The notes under the pieces: model-generated
The model's input: the letters and a program-made list of their open reading frames with translations, nothing else
Told to the model about the DNA's origin: nothing
Database searches by the model: none
Shown here: positions 24,848-32,678 of the stretch, one piece after another
Numbering within the stretch: the first letter of the stretch is position 1
How the letters are laid out: the number at the start of each line of letters is the position of its first letter
Made by a program: the position numbers and the translations under genes
Origin: Actinomycetes bacterium
GTDB lineage: Bacteria > Actinomycetota > Acidimicrobiia > IMCC26256 > Chersky-534
Assembly (NCBI GenBank): GCA_025463865.1
Contig: JAODBH010000235.1
Span: 1 to 44,017, forward strand
Length of the DNA stretch: 44,017 nucleotides
Reading direction: 5' to 3'

Positions 24848-26034
24848 CGGTTCCCGACCAGGTCACCCAGTCCGAAGAGATCATGCCCATGCTCATGGGC
24901 CCGAAGGTCGGCAAGACGCGGGCGGGCAACATCGCCATCAACGTCGGGCTCTACATCGTCGCATTCGCCGCCGCGTTCCTGCTCGTGTCCATCCTGATCC
25001 TCGCCACCACCACCACGTCCCCGTGGGACGTCATGCACGCGCTCTACACGGGCAGCGTCAGCGGCTGGGCCGCCATCGGCCTCACCCTCGAGCAGGCGAC
25101 GCCGATCCTGATCGTGGCCATCGGCGTCGTCATCGCCAACCGCGCCGGCACGTTCACCATCGGCCCGCAGGGTCAGTTCCTCATGGGCGGCCTCGTGGCC
25201 GGCTTCGTGATGTTCAAGTTCGGCCTGCCGGTCCCCGTCGCGCTGCCGCTGTGCCTCGTGGGCGGCGCGATCGGTGGTGCCATCTGGGCCGGTATCGCCG
25301 CGCTGCTGCGCTACACCCGCGGCGTCGACGTCATCATCAGCACGCTCCTCCTCAACTTCGTCGCGCTCGAGCTCGTCGACTTCTGTCTCAACAAGATCTT
25401 CCTGCTGCAGGAGAACGTGCCGACGAGCCCCAAGCCGCCGCAGTCGGCCCAGCTGACGACGGGTGAGCGGCTCCCGCGCATCGGCCACCTGCCCGGGTTC
25501 AGCGTCACGAGCGGCGTGCTGATCGCCATCGCCCTCACGGTGGCCGTCGCGTTCGTGCTCGCCCGCACGAAGTGGGGCTTCCGCGTGCGGATGCTCGGGC
25601 TCAACCCCACCGCTGCGCAGGCCGCGGGCGTGAGCATGGCCTTGTTCGGCGGCGGCGCGCTGATCCTCTCGGGCGCCTTCGCCGGCCTCGCCGGCGGGGT
25701 CTGGTTCGCCGGCATCGGCCTCCGGCTCACGCCCGGCTTCGAGGGTGGGCTCGGCGGTGAAGGCCTCCTGGTCGCGCTGATCGCCCGGCGGAGCGTGATC
25801 GCCACGGTCCCCATCGCGATCTTCTTCGGCATGCTCCACTCGGGCGGCGGCTACCTCGCCACCACCGGGGTGCCGACCAACATCGTCGACATCATCCGAG
25901 GCCTCGTCGTGCTCGCCGCGATCATGCCGCCGGTGATCCTGCACGTCTGGGACAACCGGCGATCGCTCCGGGTCGCGAGGCGTTCGGCCCAGCGCGCGGT
26001 GGCCGGAGCCGATCTGGTGGAGGTGGCGGCGTAA
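24844..26034 (+). CDS. BMP-type ABC transporter permease 1
   Basis: This 396-residue integral membrane protein has about nine or ten hydrophobic segments, beginning near residue 32. The family region ANRAGTFTIGPQGQFLMGG (about 98-116), resembling the N-R-A-G-x-x-x-I-G-x-E-G motif of nucleoside permeases, supports assignment to the BPD_transp_2 family. GTG at 24844 overlaps the ATPase stop; TAATG at the end overlaps the next ATG. The C-terminal 30 residues form a basic cytoplasmic tail. With permease 2 it forms the heterodimeric channel of the importer. Confidence 0.9.
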   Translation: MTVPDQVTQSEEIMPMLMGPKVGKTRAGNIAINVGLYIVAFAAAFLLVSILILATTTTSPWDVMHALYTGSVSGWAAIGLTLEQATPILIVAIGVVIANRAGTFTIGPQGQFLMGGLVAGFVMFKFGLPVPVALPLCLVGGAIGGAIWAGIAALLRYTRGVDVIISTLLLNFVALELVDFCLNKIFLLQENVPTSPKPPQSAQLTTGERLPRIGHLPGFSVTSGVLIAIALTVAVAFVLARTKWGFRVRMLGLNPTAAQAAGVSMALFGGGALILSGAFAGLAGGVWFAGIGLRLTPGFEGGLGGEGLLVALIARRSVIATVPIAIFFGMLHSGGGYLATTGVPTNIVDIIRGLVVLAAIMPPVILHVWDNRRSLRVARRSAQRAVAGADLVEVAA

Positions 26035-26942
26035 TGGCCAACCCGGTCACGACGATCCTGGGCAGCACCATGCGGCTCACCGCGCCGCTCGCCTTCGCGG
26101 CCAGCGGGGAGTACGTCGCCGAACGCGGCGGCACCCTCAACATCTCGCTCGAGGGGATGATGCTCGGCGGCGCCTTCTTCGGCGTGGTCGGAACGTCCGC
26201 CTTCGGCAACGTCTTCATGGGCCTCGTCTCGGGCGCGGTCGCCGGCCTGGTGCTGGGCATCATCCACGCCAACCTCAGTCATCGACTCACCGCCAACACG
26301 TTCGTCGTCGGCCTCACCCTCAACGTCCTGGTGCTCGGCCTCACGAGCTACCTGCTCGAGACCATGAATCCGGTGTCGCTGCAGGCCGGGATCATCAAGG
26401 TCCCGCTGCTCCACTCGTTGCCGATCGTCGGCGAAGCGCTCTTCACCAACCGTTGGCCGATGTTCCTGCTGCTGATCATCGTCCCGTTGTCGTGGTACCT
26501 CGTGAACCGCACCCGATGGGGCCTCGAGCTGCGCGCGTGCGGCGAGAACCCGCAGGCGGCCGACGTCAGCGGGATCAACGTCAACAAGCGGCGGCGCCAG
26601 GGCCTCTACTACGTCGGCTTCATGGCCGGTCTGGGGGGCGCCTACCTCTCGGTCGCCGAGGTCGGCCTGTTCAACCAGAACATGACCGCCGGACGCGGCT
26701 TCCTCGTGAACGCGGCGGTCATCTTCGGCGGGTGGCGCCTCGCCGGCATCATCGGCGGCTGCTTCCTCTTCGGCGGTACCGACGCGCTGCGGCTCGCGCT
26801 CCCCGCGCTCGGATACTCGATCCAGCCGCAACTGCTGATCGTGCTCCCCTACCTCTTCGCCATCCTCGCGATGTGCTTCTTCGCCAAGCGCAACCAGGCT
26901 CCCGCCGCCCTCGCCAAGCCCTTCGAACGCGGTCTCACCTGA
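26034..26942 (+). CDS. BMP-type ABC transporter permease 2
   Basis: This 302-residue membrane protein has about eight segments. It opens with a region carrying ERGGTLNISLEGMMLGGAF (about 26-44), the N-I-x-x-E-G-M-M-L motif typical of the second permease of nucleoside-type BMP importers (NupQ/YufQ-like). A second conserved block is MTAGRGF near 220. It overlaps the preceding gene by one base and is followed by a strong terminator-like hairpin, so it ends the importer operon. Confidence 0.9.
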   Translation: MANPVTTILGSTMRLTAPLAFAASGEYVAERGGTLNISLEGMMLGGAFFGVVGTSAFGNVFMGLVSGAVAGLVLGIIHANLSHRLTANTFVVGLTLNVLVLGLTSYLLETMNPVSLQAGIIKVPLLHSLPIVGEALFTNRWPMFLLLIIVPLSWYLVNRTRWGLELRACGENPQAADVSGINVNKRRRQGLYYVGFMAGLGGAYLSVAEVGLFNQNMTAGRGFLVNAAVIFGGWRLAGIIGGCFLFGGTDALRLALPALGYSIQPQLLIVLPYLFAILAMCFFAKRNQAPAALAKPFERGLT

Positions 26943-26946
26943 CGCC

Positions 26947-26973
26947 ACCGGCGCGCGGCTCGCGCGCGCCGGT
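26947..26973 (+). terminator. Intrinsic terminator-like hairpin after importer operon
   Basis: An 11-base perfect stem (26947-26957 with 26963-26973) with a 5-base loop, followed by TT and a pyrimidine-rich run, starts 5 bases after the permease 2 stop codon. It probably ends the importer transcript and separates it from the aldo/keto reductase gene. Confidence 0.7.
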
Positions 26974-27019
26974 TTGCCCTCGTGCAACGCCGCGTCACAC
27001 CGATGCAAGGACAGCCACC

Positions 27020-28057
27020 ATGGAACACCGCCCCCTCGGTCGCACCGGGATCTCGGTCAGCACGTTTTGCCTCGGAACCATGATGTTCGGGGCGTGGGGA
27101 GACACCGATCAGGCCGACTGCACGAAGATGGTCGACCTCGCGCTCGACGCGGGCGTCAACTTCATCGACACCGCCGACGTCTACGACTTCGGCGTCTCGG
27201 AGGAGCTGCTCGGCACCGCGCTCAAGGGCCGCCGCGACTCGGTCGTGCTGGCCACCAAGTTCCACAACCCCGTCGACGACGATCCCAACCATCGCGGCAA
27301 CTCCCGCCGGTGGATCTTCGAGGCGGTCGAGAACAGCCTCCGCCGCCTCGGCACCGATCGGATCGACGTCTACCTCGCGCACCGCCCCGATCCCGACACC
27401 GACATCGACGAGACGCTGGGCGCGCTCTCCGACCTGGTGCACCAGGGCAAGGTCCTGGCGATTGGTTCGTCGACCTTCCCGGCCGAGCTGATGGTCGAAT
27501 CGCAGTGGACCGCCGAGCGGCGTGGGCGCGAGCGGTTCTCGGTCGAGCAGCCCCCGTATTCGATCTTCGTGCGGGGCGTCGAACGCGCGGTGCTGCCCAC
27601 CGCACAGCGCTACGACCTCGGCGTGATGGTCTGGGCTCCGCTCAACGGCGGCTGGTTGACCGGCAAGTACCTCGACGGCAACGCGCCCGTAGGATCCCGC
27701 GCCGCGCGCCAGCCCGATCACTTCGACTTCGAGTCGGAGTGGCGGGCCCGGAAGCTCGAGGCGCTCGAGAAGCTCTCCGCGCTCGCCGGCGAGATCGGCG
27801 TGCCGCTCACGCATCTCGCGCACGCGTTCGTGCTCGCCCACCCGGCCGTCACCTCCGCGATCCTCGGCCCCCGGACCGCCGATCAGCTGAGCGACGTGCT
27901 CGCCGGCGCCGACGTGCGGCTCTCGGCCGACATCCTCGACCGCATCGACGCGATCGTTCCTCCCGGCGTCGACCTCAACCCGGCCGACCGTCAGTACGAC
28001 CCGCCCGCGCTCGTCGACCCGGACCTGCGCCGCCGGCGGGACCTGCCGGCGTCGTGA
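27020..28057 (+). CDS. Aldo/keto reductase
   Basis: The 345-residue TIM-barrel oxidoreductase uses NADPH to reduce a carbonyl or oxidise an alcohol. Catalytic residues are visible: Asp and Tyr in FIDTADVYDFGVSE (about 48-61), Lys in LATKFHN (about 80) and His in YLAHRPDP (about 117). The NADP-binding end AILGPRTADQL (about 283) is typical. It starts 77 bases after the importer, past a hairpin, and no GntR-type site was found before it, so its promoter is uncertain. Its stop codon lies in the first unit of a 15-base tandem repeat. Confidence 0.9.
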   Translation: MEHRPLGRTGISVSTFCLGTMMFGAWGDTDQADCTKMVDLALDAGVNFIDTADVYDFGVSEELLGTALKGRRDSVVLATKFHNPVDDDPNHRGNSRRWIFEAVENSLRRLGTDRIDVYLAHRPDPDTDIDETLGALSDLVHQGKVLAIGSSTFPAELMVESQWTAERRGRERFSVEQPPYSIFVRGVERAVLPTAQRYDLGVMVWAPLNGGWLTGKYLDGNAPVGSRAARQPDHFDFESEWRARKLEALEKLSALAGEIGVPLTHLAHAFVLAHPAVTSAILGPRTADQLSDVLAGADVRLSADILDRIDAIVPPGVDLNPADRQYDPPALVDPDLRRRRDLPAS

Positions 28058-28109
28058 GGGACCGCGTCGTGAGGGGCCGCGTCGTGAGGGACCGCGTCGT
28101 GAGGAACGG
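28050..28109. repeat. Four tandem 15-base repeats
   Basis: Units of the form CGTCGTGAGGGACCG occur at 28050-28064, 28065-28079, 28080-28094 and 28095-28109. The first and third are identical, the second differs by one base and the last by three. The first unit contains the stop codon of the aldo/keto reductase gene. The repeat fills most of the gap to the next gene and may have expanded by slippage. Confidence 0.85.
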
Positions 28110-28127
28110 CGCCTCGACGGAGTGGCT

Positions 28128-28811
28128 GTGAGCCGACCGTACGCCGGCACTTCCGCCGCGACGGGCGACGCGCCCCCACTCCGCCTGCTCGAAGGCCCGC
28201 TCGACCGGCGCGCGGCTCCGGGGCCCGCCTCGGAGGCGGCGGTGCTCGTCGTCGACATCCAGCGCGGCTTCGCCGACCCGGAGCTGCTGCCCTGGGTACC
28301 CCCCGAGTCAATCGGCGAGATCGACGCCGCCATCCGCAGCGCCAACCGGCTCGTGGCCGCGGCACGCGGTGCCGGCGTCCCGGTGGTGTGGGTCCGGCTC
28401 GTGCAGCACCGCGAGAGCCCGTGGCACGCCTCCGACTGGTTCCGCGGCTACGAGGGCGACGAGCACGGGCCCTGCGTGGCCGGTACGGGCAGCGTCGACT
28501 GGTTCGGGGTCGCACCGGGCGACGGCGAGCTCGTCGTCGACAAGCACCGCTACAACGGCTTCCTCGACACGCCGCTCGAGAGCATGCTCCGGGAGATGGG
28601 TGTCACGTGGTTCGTCGCGTGCGGGCTGTCGACCGAGTGCTGCGTCGAGTCGACGGTGCGGGGCGGCTTCGAGCTCGGCTTCCGCGCCGTCGTCGCCGCG
28701 GACGCGTGCGCGGCGTGGCCGCCGGAGCTGCACACCGGGGCGCTCCGCTCCATGGCCGCGAACTACGCGCTCGTCGCGGACGTCGACGCCATCGTCGCCA
28801 CGATCACCTGA
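28128..28811 (+). CDS. Isochorismatase-family cysteine hydrolase (amidase)
   Basis: The 227-residue protein carries the Asp-Lys-Cys triad of the family: D43 in VLVVDIQRGF, K139 in VVDKHRYNGF and C172 in LSTECCVESTVRGG. The family includes N-carbamoylsarcosine amidase, biuret hydrolase, nicotinamidase and RutB, all cleaving C-N bonds of small amides or carbamoyl groups. The CVEST block resembles RutB and isochorismatase-like ureidoacrylate hydrolases. GGAG at 28119-28122 favours the GTG at 28128 rather than the one at 28122. It probably removes a carbamoyl or amide group from a ring-opened intermediate; the exact substrate is open. Confidence 0.85.
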   Translation: MSRPYAGTSAATGDAPPLRLLEGPLDRRAAPGPASEAAVLVVDIQRGFADPELLPWVPPESIGEIDAAIRSANRLVAAARGAGVPVVWVRLVQHRESPWHASDWFRGYEGDEHGPCVAGTGSVDWFGVAPGDGELVVDKHRYNGFLDTPLESMLREMGVTWFVACGLSTECCVESTVRGGFELGFRAVVAADACAAWPPELHTGALRSMAANYALVADVDAIVATIT

Positions 28812-28832
28812 CCCACGCTCGCTCCGTGCGGG

Positions 28833-29435
28833 CTACTTGGCGCTGAGGCCCGAGAGGCCGCCGACGACGGGCTTGATCGGCGTGGCCATGAACTTCCGGA
28901 GCGCCGGCTCGAAGTCCTCGAGCGCCAGGTTCGGGTAGTTGGGGTCGAAGGCGGGCTGGTCGAACTCCTCGCAGAACTCCGCGGTGAGGTCGAAGTACTC
29001 GTGGCCCCGGAACTCCTCGCGGGCGTTGCGATCGCCGCCGACGTAGTGGAAGAAGTAGTAGCCCTGGAAGATCGCGTGCTTCTCGACCATCCAGTAGAGG
29101 TCGGGCCGTGCGAACGGCTTGACCACCGCGGCGGCGTGGTCGGCGTGGTTGTAGATGCCGAGCGTGTCGCCGATGTCGTGGAGCAGCGCGCACACGACGT
29201 AATCGTCGTCCCGGTCGGCCCGGTAGGCCCGGGTCGCGGTCTGCAGGCTGTGCTCGAGCCGGGTGACGTGGAAGCTCGAGCCCTGGTCGTCGAGAAGCCG
29301 CAGCGCGTCGAGGATCCGGTCGGGCAGCGCGTCGCGGAAGGCGACGTCCTCCTCGCGCAGGGCGTCCCAGTCCTCCTGGGTGCTGTCCTTCATCGCCGTG
29401 AACCAGGTACGGGGCGGGTTGATGATCTCGGTCAC
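28833..29435 (-). CDS. HD-domain protein resembling PhnZ-type diiron oxygenases
   Basis: The 200-residue protein has probable metal ligands H62 (RLEHSLQTA), H86-D87 (ALLHDIGD), H97 or H100 (NHADHAA), H120 (EKHAIFQGYYF) and a late Asp (D159 or D164). The LEH-x23-HD spacing and the FQGYY segment are those of the HD subgroup that contains PhnZ, a mixed-valent diiron oxygenase that cleaves C-P bonds, rather than nucleotide phosphohydrolases. A simple phosphohydrolase remains possible. It is divergent from the LLM oxidoreductase gene, with a GntR-type operator in the gap, tying it to the regulon. Confidence 0.75.
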   Translation of the reverse strand: MTEIINPPRTWFTAMKDSTQEDWDALREEDVAFRDALPDRILDALRLLDDQGSSFHVTRLEHSLQTATRAYRADRDDDYVVCALLHDIGDTLGIYNHADHAAAVVKPFARPDLYWMVEKHAIFQGYYFFHYVGGDRNAREEFRGHEYFDLTAEFCEEFDQPAFDPNYPNLALEDFEPALRKFMATPIKPVVGGLSGLSAK

Positions 29436-29477
29436 GGGGCCTCCACGAGGTCGGCGCCCCGGAGCGCGGGTGCCGTA

Positions 29478-29488
29478 TGGTCTGACAT
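29478..29488. promoter_or_regulatory. Degenerate FadR-type GntR operator between HD and LLM genes
   Basis: TGGTCTGACAT keeps the left half and centre of the consensus and deviates in the last two bases. It is in the 98-base gap between divergent starts at 29435 and 29534. TATGGT at 29476-29481 is the same -10-like element seen at 21225 and 32798, although no good -35 was found. Confidence 0.6.
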
Positions 29489-29533
29489 TCGGACACTCTA
29501 GTGACGGCCCGGCCGCAACGGAAGCAAGCGCCC

Positions 29534-30424
29534 ATGAGCAGCTCGCCCGGTTCCACGGTCCTTCTCGGCGCGGGGTTTCCCAGTGGTCTCGTCGGCTCCG
29601 ATCGCGGCGCGGCCCGCGCGTACCTGCAGGCGATCGAGTCCGCCGGGTTCGGCTATCTCTCGGTGTCCGACCACGTCGTCGGGGCCGACCGCGCCAGCCA
29701 CCCGGGTTGGCCCGGACCGTTCGACCTCAGCCGCAGCTCGACCGAGCCCGCGGTGCTGCTCGGCTATCTGAGCGCGCTCACCGGCCTCGAGCTCACGTCG
29801 GGCATCGTCGTGCTCCCGACCCGTCCCGCGGCGCTCGTGGCCAAGCAGGCCGCGGAGATCGACCGGCTCACCGGCGGTCGCTTCCGACTCGGCGTCGGCC
29901 TGGGTTGGAGCCCGGTCGACTTCGAGGCGATGGGCGCGGACATGGCGACGCGGGGTGACCGCTTCGAGGAGCAGATCGACGTCATGCGTCGCCTGTGGAC
30001 CGAGCCCGTCGTCACCTTCTCCGGCCGCTTCCACACGCTCGACGGAGCGGGCATCAACCCTCGCCCGGTGCAACAGCCGATCCCGATTGCGATCGCGACG
30101 ACCGACGCGCCCCGAGCGCTCGCGCGGGTCGGCCGGATCGGTGACGGTTGGATCCCCGCGATCCCCGTGGGTGGCGAGCTCGACGCGGCCAAGGCGATCG
30201 TCGATCAGGCGGCGCGCGACGCCGGCCGCGATCCCTCGCGCATCGAGCTCGAGGGCTCGGTCGCCGTCCGTCCCACCGAGCCCGACGCGATGCTCACCGA
30301 GCTCGACGCCTGGACCGCTTCCGGCGCGCGGCGCGTGCTGCTGAGCACCACGGGCCTCGCCGGCGACCTCGACGCCCACATCGCCGCGCTCACCGAGGCG
30401 GCCGCTGCCGTCCGCGGTCGATGA
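29534..30424 (+). CDS. Luciferase-like (LLM) F420- or FMN-dependent oxidoreductase
   Basis: This 296-residue TIM-barrel protein of the bacterial luciferase family has the typical blocks FGYLSVSDHVV (about 36-46), LTSGIVVLPTRPA (about 81-93) and GGRFRLGVGLGWSPVDFEAMG (113-133). It also has FSGRFHTLDGAGINPRPVQ near 165-183. The pattern is that of actinobacterial F420-dependent LLM proteins. FMN-dependent monooxygenases such as RutA belong to the same fold and cannot be excluded, the more so because a flavin reductase lies in the same regulon. The ATG at 29534 is preferred to a GTG at 29501. The downstream NIPSNAP-like gene converges with it. Confidence 0.85.
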   Translation: MSSSPGSTVLLGAGFPSGLVGSDRGAARAYLQAIESAGFGYLSVSDHVVGADRASHPGWPGPFDLSRSSTEPAVLLGYLSALTGLELTSGIVVLPTRPAALVAKQAAEIDRLTGGRFRLGVGLGWSPVDFEAMGADMATRGDRFEEQIDVMRRLWTEPVVTFSGRFHTLDGAGINPRPVQQPIPIAIATTDAPRALARVGRIGDGWIPAIPVGGELDAAKAIVDQAARDAGRDPSRIELEGSVAVRPTEPDAMLTELDAWTASGARRVLLSTTGLAGDLDAHIAALTEAAAAVRGR

Positions 30425-30457
30425 CGCCGTGTCGCCGAGCCCGCTTCCCGAAGCGCC

Positions 30458-30772
30458 TCAGGAAGCCGGGATCTCCCTGAGGAGCAGGTCACGGGTGTAG
30501 CCGGTCATGAACAGCGTGCTGCCGCGCTTGAGGATGGCGCCCATCTCCTCGTGCTGCGCGTGGGTCGTCAGGAACTCGTCGAGCGTCGCGATGTCGGGCG
30601 CGTCGAAGATCCAGTGCGCGATTCCGTACTCGCCGTACGCCTGCATCCACGCGGTGATCGTCATGCTCTCGGGCGCGAACTTGTTGAGGCCGGCCGTGTA
30701 ATCGGCGATCCACGCCCGTACGAGGGCGCCGTCGCTGGAGTCGATCTGGGACCTGCGGATCATGCGGACCAT
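30458..30772 (-). CDS. NIPSNAP-like small dimeric alpha-beta barrel protein
   Basis: This 104-residue protein has a GAGGAG site 7 bases before its ATG. A single ferredoxin-like fold is suggested by alternating strands and helices (AWMQAYGEYGIAHWIFDA in the centre, LKRGSTLFMTGYTRDLLL near the end). Such small proteins act as monooxygenases or isomerases or have binding roles in ring-degradation clusters. It is the last of three minus-strand genes after the carbamoylase and the Rieske beta subunit, 34 bases downstream. No catalytic residue is evident. Confidence 0.7.
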   Translation of the reverse strand: MVRMIRRSQIDSSDGALVRAWIADYTAGLNKFAPESMTITAWMQAYGEYGIAHWIFDAPDIATLDEFLTTHAQHEEMGAILKRGSTLFMTGYTRDLLLREIPAS

Positions 30773-30806
30773 GGAAGCGCTCCTCTGTGCTGATCGAAGT
30801 CGGACA

Positions 30807-31364
30807 TCACAGGATGTAGGCGACGTTGCCCATCGGGCCGTCGATGTCGAGGCGATGGATCACGCGGATCGCGATGCGCCAGCCGCCGGCGTCCGGGCGG
30901 AGCCGGTACAGCAGCGTGGCCGGGTGCGCGACGAGGTGCTCGCGTCGCCAGTCCCAGATCACCGCGCTCGCGCGCACCCGCAGGTCGCCGTCGGTCATCG
31001 GCCAGGCCTCGACGTTGGTGATCACCCGCTGCGTGCGCGCCGGAGGTATCTGCGCGTGGGCCCAGCCGGTGTCGAGCAACGCGATGCGGTCCTCGAGCCG
31101 ACGGTGGTCGTCGAGCAGGTACGACACCGCGCGCCGCGGGTCCTCGATCGGCGCGGTCGACGGGATCCAATAGACGCAGTCGTCGGTGAACAGCTCGAGC
31201 CATGCCTTGTAGCCGCCGTCGTCGAGCAGGCGTGCCTCGCGCGCGAGGAACGCGGCCGCGACGTCCAGCAGCTCGGGATCCGCGGGGCCGGTCTCCGACC
31301 GCAGCTGGGCCACGAACGCCACCAGGTCGTCGTAGGCGGCATCGTCGAGGGCGGAGAAGCTCAT
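30807..31364 (-). CDS. Aromatic-ring-hydroxylating dioxygenase beta (small) subunit
   Basis: The 185-residue SnoaL/NTF2-fold protein typical of Rieske dioxygenase beta subunits shows LLDDGGYKAWLELFTDDCVYWIPS (residues 45-68) and RTQRVITNVEAW (about 108-119). The end is GWRIAIRVIHRLDIDGPMGNVAYIL (161-185). It stabilises the alpha3-beta3 oxygenase rather than binding metal. Its only visible partner is the alpha subunit at 16803, some 13 kb away on the other strand. Its ATG overlaps the carbamoylase stop in an ATGA, so the two proteins are made in a coupled fashion. Confidence 0.85.
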   Translation of the reverse strand: MSFSALDDAAYDDLVAFVAQLRSETGPADPELLDVAAAFLAREARLLDDGGYKAWLELFTDDCVYWIPSTAPIEDPRRAVSYLLDDHRRLEDRIALLDTGWAHAQIPPARTQRVITNVEAWPMTDGDLRVRASAVIWDWRREHLVAHPATLLYRLRPDAGGWRIAIRVIHRLDIDGPMGNVAYIL

Positions 31365-32650
31365 CGGACGGCTCCAGGGCTCGGGGGCGGCAGACGGTCG
31401 AGCCCCACGATCGTCGCGGCCAGCACGCCGATCCCCGCGGCGAGGTCGGCCGGGTCGGTCCACTCCTCGGCGCAGTGGCTGCGCCCGTCGAGCGACGGCA
31501 CGAAGATCAGCCCGCTGCGGGCGATGCGAGCGATCTGGCGGGTGTCGTGCTCGGCGCCGCTCGCGAGCTCGAGCGGGTCGTAGCCGGCGGCGCGGGCCGC
31601 GGCGTCGATCGCGCCGCGCACCTGCGGGTCCATCGGCGTGGGGGGCTCGTCCGACAGCACGTCGACCGAGAGCCCGACCCCCCGACGGGAGGCCGCGGCG
31701 GCCGCGGCCGCGAGCGCCGCGTCCCGTCGTTCGCTGACCCACGCGGGGTCGATGCTTCGGAGCTCCATCCAGACGCGGGCCCGGTCGGGTACGACGTTCA
31801 TCGCGCCCGGTTCCACTTCCACCCTCCCGGTCGTGCCCACTCCGCCACCGCCCTGCGCGAGGGCCTCGACCGCCAGCATCAGCTCCGCCGCCGCGCACGC
31901 GGCGTCGTGGCGCTGGTCCATCGGCATCGTGCCCGCGTGGTCCCGTCGTCCCGCGAACTCGACCAGCACCCGGTGCACGCCGACGATCCCGGTGACGACG
32001 CCGATCGCCCGGCCCGCGAGCTCGAGCACCGGACCCTGCTCGATGTGCAGCTCCACGAACGCGTGCGGCAGGGGCCACCGCCCGGTGAGCGCGGTCTCGG
32101 GGTCGCGGCCGAAGTCGGCGAGTGCACGGGCGAGGGTGCGGCCATGCGCGTCGGTCCGCTCGAGGTCGGCCCGCGCGAGCCCACCGGTGACGGCCCGGCT
32201 CCCGACGCACGACAGACCCCAGTCGTTCGGCTCCTCGCCGAGGAAGTCGACCACCTGGAGATCGTGCTCGAGCTCGATGCCCGCGGCCGACAGGGCCCGG
32301 GCCGCCTCGAGGCCGCCGAGCACGCCGAGGACCCCGTCGTAGCGTCCGCCGCCGCGCACCGTGTCGGTGTGGGAACCGGTGACGACCGCGCCCGGCGCCC
32401 CGCGACCGGTGCGCGTGCCGATCAGGTTGCCCGCGCCATCGGTCTCGACCTCGAGGCCGACCTCCGCCATCCGCGCGGCCAACCAGACCCGGCCGGACCG
32501 GTGCGCGTCGCGGAAGACCCGTCGGGTGGAACCGGGCTCGTCGGGCTCGCGATAGGCCGCCAACTCGGCGATGTCGGCCAGGACACGCTCGACGTCGATG
32601 CGGACCGGTCCGCCGCCGACCCGGGGGGCATCGCGAGGCTGGCTGCTCAT
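31361..32650 (-). CDS. N-carbamoyl-amino-acid hydrolase / allantoate amidohydrolase family (M20) enzyme
   Basis: This is a 429-residue metallo-amidase of the hydantoinase/carbamoylase (HyuC, AllC, beta-ureidopropionase) family. Two-metal ligands are visible: H94 in GSHTDT, D105 in GGRYDGVLG, the EE pair in VDFLGEEPN, H in ELHIEQGP and a late H in DGRSHCAEEW. A dimerisation lid domain lies about 225-335, with RRDHAGTMPM. It hydrolyses an N-carbamoyl or ureido group to an amine, CO2 and ammonia. It leads a three-gene minus-strand unit with a GntR-type site 18 bases upstream of its start. Which N-carbamoyl compound it takes is unknown; a beta-ureido acid would fit a pyrimidine- or hydantoin-like route. 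Confidence 0.9.
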   Translation of the reverse strand: MSSQPRDAPRVGGGPVRIDVERVLADIAELAAYREPDEPGSTRRVFRDAHRSGRVWLAARMAEVGLEVETDGAGNLIGTRTGRGAPGAVVTGSHTDTVRGGGRYDGVLGVLGGLEAARALSAAGIELEHDLQVVDFLGEEPNDWGLSCVGSRAVTGGLARADLERTDAHGRTLARALADFGRDPETALTGRWPLPHAFVELHIEQGPVLELAGRAIGVVTGIVGVHRVLVEFAGRRDHAGTMPMDQRHDAACAAAELMLAVEALAQGGGGVGTTGRVEVEPGAMNVVPDRARVWMELRSIDPAWVSERRDAALAAAAAAASRRGVGLSVDVLSDEPPTPMDPQVRGAIDAAARAAGYDPLELASGAEHDTRQIARIARSGLIFVPSLDGRSHCAEEWTDPADLAAGIGVLAATIVGLDRLPPPSPGAVR

Positions 32651-32667
32651 CACGCCGGCGAGACTAT

Positions 32668-32678
32668 CGGTCAGACCA
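32668..32678. promoter_or_regulatory. GntR operator adjacent to carbamoylase gene
   Basis: CGGTCAGACCA has one change from TGGTNNNACCA and lies 18-28 bases upstream of the carbamoylase ATG (32650). A second perfect site at 32800 serves the divergent aldolase gene, so this 216-base gap holds two operators. Confidence 0.75.

Noticed and set aside
18032-30424. A bona fide rut operon for uracil
   Set aside because: Gene order, the F420-like LLM protein, the missing catalytic Arg of the RidA protein and absence of RutD/E/G-like genes argue against the known pathway; only the family set is similar.
30761-30772. GCGGACCATGG before the NIPSNAP-like gene considered as an operator half-site
   Set aside because: It covers the start codons of the gene and has no matching TGGT half.
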